64,000 bases of DNA from Lepidostoma basale. Its lineage: Eukaryota > Arthropoda > Insecta > Trichoptera > Lepidostomatidae. A model generated the notes under the pieces. That model was not told the DNA's origin. It saw only the letters and a program-made list of their open reading frames with translations, and searched no databases. The translations under genes and the position numbers were made by a program. Position 1 is the first letter of the stretch. Each line of letters starts with the position of its first letter. This document shows, piece after piece, positions 62,790 to 64,000 of this stretch. Location of the stretch: positions 682,001-746,000 of the forward strand of contig JAHDVF020001351.1 of the NCBI GenBank assembly GCA_022606425.2. Reading direction: 5' to 3'.

Positions 62790-63090
62790 CTATCCTGTCT
62801 ATTCTCAAACTAGTAGATTCTTTCTTGTTTTATAAGAGTCATTGTTAATGACTATATGTCACCACTGGCTTAATGTGGCAAAACTGTCCCAAACTAGTAT
62901 AACAAGTGGAATCAAATTTAATTAATACGAAAGATATGAATGTTTTCCGAAGATTTTGATATACAGGATGTCCCAGAAATCAACGTCAAGCCGGAAACGG
63001 TGATAGGCCAAGTCGTGACCGTTATCAGAAAAATATATTTTTTTAAATTAGTCAAGTACTTTTCAAATTATACCTAACAAATTTTTCAAA
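62790..63090. other. Unassigned sequence
   Basis: AATACGAAAGATATGAATGTTTTCC at 62,925 is foldback-like; nothing else is recognised. Confidence 0.35.
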
Positions 63091-63094
63091 TTAT

Positions 63095-63420
63095 ACCTAT
63101 TCGCACCGCATTCACTTATATTTCCAGTCGAGATTCTATCATACACTGAGTATTTCTCATTTCTAATGCAATTATTCTAGTTTCATTGCTTTGCCGGTTC
63201 TATGCTTCGCTTCCATAAATAAGGGCCGGTAGAAGAACATCATTGTGCACTGCCAATTTAGCTTTTTTGGATAGGTTTTTATTTGCAATGACAACTTTGA
63301 GTGCACCATTCACTTTCTTGCCTGCCCCAACCCTTCTTTCAATATCCCTCTCCACTCGCCCATCTTTTGTAAACACACTACCCAAATATACAAACTCATC
63401 TACTTGCTCAAAATTTTAAC
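63095..63420 (-). mobile_element. LINE-A fragment, no 3' end
   Basis: FEQVDEFVYLGSVFTKDGRV, ERDIERRVGAGKKVNGALKV, VIANKNLSKKAKLAVHNDVL and LPALIYGSEA, then decayed sequence to SECGA. This is the region just upstream of most LINE-A copies. Confidence 0.78.
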
Positions 63421-63424
63421 CATT

Positions 63425-63964
63425 TATTGATTATGAAATTACAATTTTTACTGCATAAAACAAGTATGTATGTAGTACATATACATGAAATAGCTTACAG
63501 TACTCTACAGTACTGGAAAAGAAATCGGAGATTTTATTCAGGAAGATTTCGTCGTCTTTTTTCTGAAGCTAAATCGCGAATTCGTTTTAATAAAAGCAAT
63601 TGAGTTGAGCTGCTTTCCTCTTGCTCTTCATACCATGATAGCATAGGTGACGGTAGAGAACGCTTCATCATCACGTCTTGTCCAGATAATTGACGTTCAG
63701 GTTAACTGACATCTGGATAAACGACGTTCTATTGTATTTCTTTTTAAAAAAAGAATATTTCTATGTTTAAGAACCGTCGATTCGCCGCTAACCGAGTATA
63801 ACCCCTTGGGATAATTATCGAATATTTAGCTCTCTCTAAAACATATTTTATTCCGTACATAAGTGGATTTAATATGCTATATAGAATCCCAAGGTTACAT
63901 TCGCTGAAACAAATATACGTAAATCGTATGTACCGAGATTTTAAGAGAGCGGGGTAGTTTAAAC
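63425..63964. other. Unassigned AT-rich sequence
   Basis: No gene or repeat match; the minus-strand 77-codon frame at the right has no known domain. Confidence 0.35.
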
Positions 63965-64000
63965 CAGTGTTCCCCAATTGGTGGTCCGAAAGAAACTAAT
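63965..64000 (+). mobile_element. hAT-like 5' terminus, cut by window end
   Basis: CAGTGTTCCCCAATTGGTGG starts like the hAT MITE at 8,992 (CAGAGGTTCCCAAACTT). Only 36 bp is visible. Confidence 0.5.

Overview
The window looks like transposon-packed, AT-rich DNA from an arthropod, most likely an insect. The coding remnants are cecropia-like mariner, RAG1-like (Transib-type) transposase and the C-termini of several non-LTR retrotransposon lineages. There are also tRNA-derived SINEs with A and B boxes, short inverted-repeat (foldback) elements, MITEs with clear target-site duplications, and a Helitron with the CTAG 3' end seen in insects. I found no intact host gene, no genuine tRNA or rRNA gene and no CRISPR. 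The one ORF without an obvious transposon label (7660-8103, minus) looks like a terminal exon or its relic. The genus cannot be named from sequence alone.

Layout: 0.3-1.7 kb is a decayed RAG1-like transposase. 2.2-5.7 kb is a foldback repeat interrupted by a mariner that itself contains a second mariner. 5.7-12.8 kb is mostly 5'-truncated LINE copies plus a 460-bp hAT MITE with a perfect 8-bp duplication. 12.8-20 kb holds SINEs, LINEs inserted in SINEs, and a 385-bp MITE that splits a LINE reading frame. 20-38.7 kb continues the LINE/SINE/foldback mosaic, with a dimeric 32-bp tandem array at 35.0-35.3 kb. 38,775-44,203 is a 5.4-kb Helitron carrying duplicated cargo, inserted in a foldback repeat whose halves remain on both sides. 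44.2-64 kb is again LINE/SINE/foldback mosaic, ending inside the start of another hAT-like element.

The commonest LINE lineage is called LINE-A here. It has a C-terminal domain with YGSEAWNWQKKDE and LRWFGHMER motifs, and most copies end in a C(UNCG)G hairpin followed by a (GTTA)n or (GTTT)n tail. LINE-B/C/D/E are other lineages distinguished by their C-termini and tails. The three signals most worth a second look are hammerhead-ribozyme-like modules in a foldback superfamily, the LINE-A 3' hairpin whose loop varies within the UNCG class along with the tail, and the Helitron with split host repeat and duplicated cargo. All functional statements rest on reading the sequence; no database search was run.
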